From Aquitalea denitrificans (lineage in GTDB: Bacteria; Pseudomonadota; Gammaproteobacteria; Burkholderiales; Chromobacteriaceae): a DNA stretch of 64,000 nucleotides. Of the stretch, positions 62,906-64,000 are shown piece by piece (position 1 is the first letter of the stretch; the number at the start of each line of letters is the position of its first letter). A program made the translations under genes and the position numbers. The stretch covers positions 4,030,001 to 4,094,000 of the forward strand of contig NZ_CP047241.1 in the NCBI RefSeq assembly GCF_009856625.1. The letters are read 5' to 3'. The notes under the pieces were generated by a model that saw only the letters and a list, made by a program, of their open reading frames with translations, was not told the DNA's origin and made no database searches.

Positions 62906-64000
62906 CTAGGACTGCACGGCCTCGCGCACTTGCTCCAGCCCGGTCGGATCGTCCAGTGTGGTCAGGTCGCCCGGGTCGCGCCCCTCGGCCAGCGCCTGTA
63001 TCGAACGGCGCAGCACCTTGCCGGAACGGGTCTTGGGCAGCTGGTTGACGAAATACACCCGTGCCGGATTGGCAATGGCTCCCAGCTGGGATGCCACCTT
63101 GGCAATCACTTCTTTTTCCAGTGCAGCCTTCTTTTCCGGGTCCTTCAGCACCGACGGGTCGCGCAGCACGGCAAAAGCCTGCGGCACCTGCCCCTTCAGC
63201 GTGTCATGCACCCCCACCACTGCCACCTCGGCAATGGCGGAATGGCCGGACACGGCTTCTTCGATTTCCCGCGTACCCAGGCGGTGGCCGGCCACGTTGA
63301 TCACGTCATCGGTACGGCCAAGAATGGTGAAATAGCCGTCGGCATCGCGAATACCCCAGTCAAACGAGGAGTACACCTTGCGGTCCTGGAACAGGCTGAA
63401 ATAGGTATTCACAAAACGCTCGTCCTGCCCCCACACCGTGCTCATACAGCCCGGTGGCAGCGGCGGAATCACCGCAATCACGCCCTTCTCGCCCGGCGGC
63501 ACTTCCTCTCCGCTGGCCTCGTCCAGCAACTTCACGTTATAGCCATATACCGGCAGACCAGGGCTGCCCAATTTGGTGGGCAAGGCTTCCACGCCGTTGC
63601 ACACGGTCAGCATCGGCCAGCCGGTTTCGGTCTGCCAGTAGTTATCCAGTACCGGAATCTTCAGCTCGCCGGCAATCCAGCTGGCGGTGGGTTCGTCCAG
63701 CGGCTCGCCGGCCATGAACAGGGCGCGCAGACTGGACAAGTCATACTTGTGCAGCCATTCCGGGTCTTGCTTTTTCAGCACGCGGATGGCGGTGGGGGCG
63801 GAGAACATGATGGTGGCACGGTATTTTTCCACCAGCTGCCACCAGATGCCCGGATCGGGGCGAATCGGCAGGCCTTCGTACACCAGGGTGGCCATGCCAC
63901 AGATCAGCGGTGCATACACGATGTAGGAGTGGCCTACCACCCAGCCGATGTCGGAGGTGGAAAAATAGGTTTCCCCCGCCTTGCCGCCATAGATGTATTC
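62906..64000 (-). CDS. prpE: propionate--CoA ligase PrpE, 5' part cut off by the window edge
   Basis: The C-terminal 364 codons of an acyl-CoA synthetase of the acetyl/propionyl-CoA type; the 5' end lies beyond position 64000 (the frame is open to the edge). Visible motifs are YFSTSDIGWVVGHSYIVYAP, LDNYWQTETGWPM, DDVINVAGHRLGTREIEE and the catalytic Lys region LPKTRSGKVLRRSIQALAEG. It activates propionate (or acetate) for the methylcitrate cycle. PrpE is preferred over Acs because of the GWPM and GAIANPARVYFVNQLPKTRSGK wording; Acs-type function remains possible. Confidence 0.9.
   Translation of the reverse strand, partial: EYIYGGKAGETYFSTSDIGWVVGHSYIVYAPLICGMATLVYEGLPIRPDPGIWWQLVEKYRATIMFSAPTAIRVLKKQDPEWLHKYDLSSLRALFMAGEPLDEPTASWIAGELKIPVLDNYWQTETGWPMLTVCNGVEALPTKLGSPGLPVYGYNVKLLDEASGEEVPPGEKGVIAVIPPLPPGCMSTVWGQDERFVNTYFSLFQDRKVYSSFDWGIRDADGYFTILGRTDDVINVAGHRLGTREIEEAVSGHSAIAEVAVVGVHDTLKGQVPQAFAVLRDPSVLKDPEKKAALEKEVIAKVASQLGAIANPARVYFVNQLPKTRSGKVLRRSIQALAEGRDPGDLTTLDDPTGLEQVREAVQS

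Overview
The window is about 64 kb of GC-rich (roughly 60 %) bacterial chromosome, densely packed with housekeeping genes. Gene content and order point to a betaproteobacterium of the order Neisseriales, most likely a free-living Chromobacteriaceae-type organism (Chromobacterium, Aquitalea or Vogesella relatives). The clues are rsmB-DUF4390-ntrY-ntrX, def/fmt beside a LysM gene and dprA-smg-topA, the beta/gamma-type gshA, and the betaproteobacterial DUF3460 protein. The genus is an inference. I see no phage, insertion sequence, CRISPR array, rRNA or tRNA.

Layout. 1-7 kb, minus strand: an NtrY/NtrX two-component system behind rsmB and a DUF4390 gene, then htpX, fmt and def. 7-12 kb, plus strand: a LysM protein, dprA, smg and topA. 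12-14.4 kb: small membrane proteins and dgkA. 14.5-19.5 kb: gshA, a secreted LprI-like protein and gshB (glutathione synthesis), a PfkB kinase and a TlpA-like thioredoxin. 19.5-25 kb: fadH with a promoter/operator of unusual design, a lipase-like hydrolase, an AEC transporter and a GNAT acetyltransferase. 25-28 kb: purE-purK-fosA-purC, a purine operon carrying a FosA-type glutathione transferase gene. 28-33.3 kb: a CPBP protease and tolR-tolA-tolB-pal-cpoB, with no tolQ next to tolR. 33.4-41.7 kb: an O-methyltransferase, a CHASE-GGDEF protein, a LytTR regulator overlapping a REC-TPR protein, uvrD and a periplasmic binding protein. 41.7-43.5 kb: an AT-richer accessory patch with a 75-residue protein, an isolated flgH-like gene and a lipoprotein. 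43.6-51.2 kb: a 2OG-Fe(II) oxygenase, a DUF1835 protein, cysE, rng, maf and secA. 51.6-55.2 kb: a NitT/TauT-like ABC transporter without a binding protein, then dciA. 55.3-59.2 kb: the sulfate transporter sbp-cysT-cysW-cysA. 59.5-64 kb: a DUF3422 protein, a chemoreceptor and the 3' part of prpE.

A sulfur and thiol theme runs through the region. Sulfate uptake (sbp-cysTWA) and O-acetylserine synthesis (cysE) feed cysteine; gshA and gshB make glutathione; FosA would use it. These genes are scattered, so they are metabolically linked rather than one operon.

I found no clear new multi-gene system. The points most worth a second look are the 16-bp palindrome inside the fadH promoter spacer, fosA inside the purine operon, the isolated flgH-like gene and its small neighbours, the REC-TPR/LytTR pair without a kinase, the tol cluster without tolQ, the ABC transporter without a binding protein and its repeat-containing upstream region, a possible attenuator before the DUF3422 gene, and a tandemly duplicated terminator arm.
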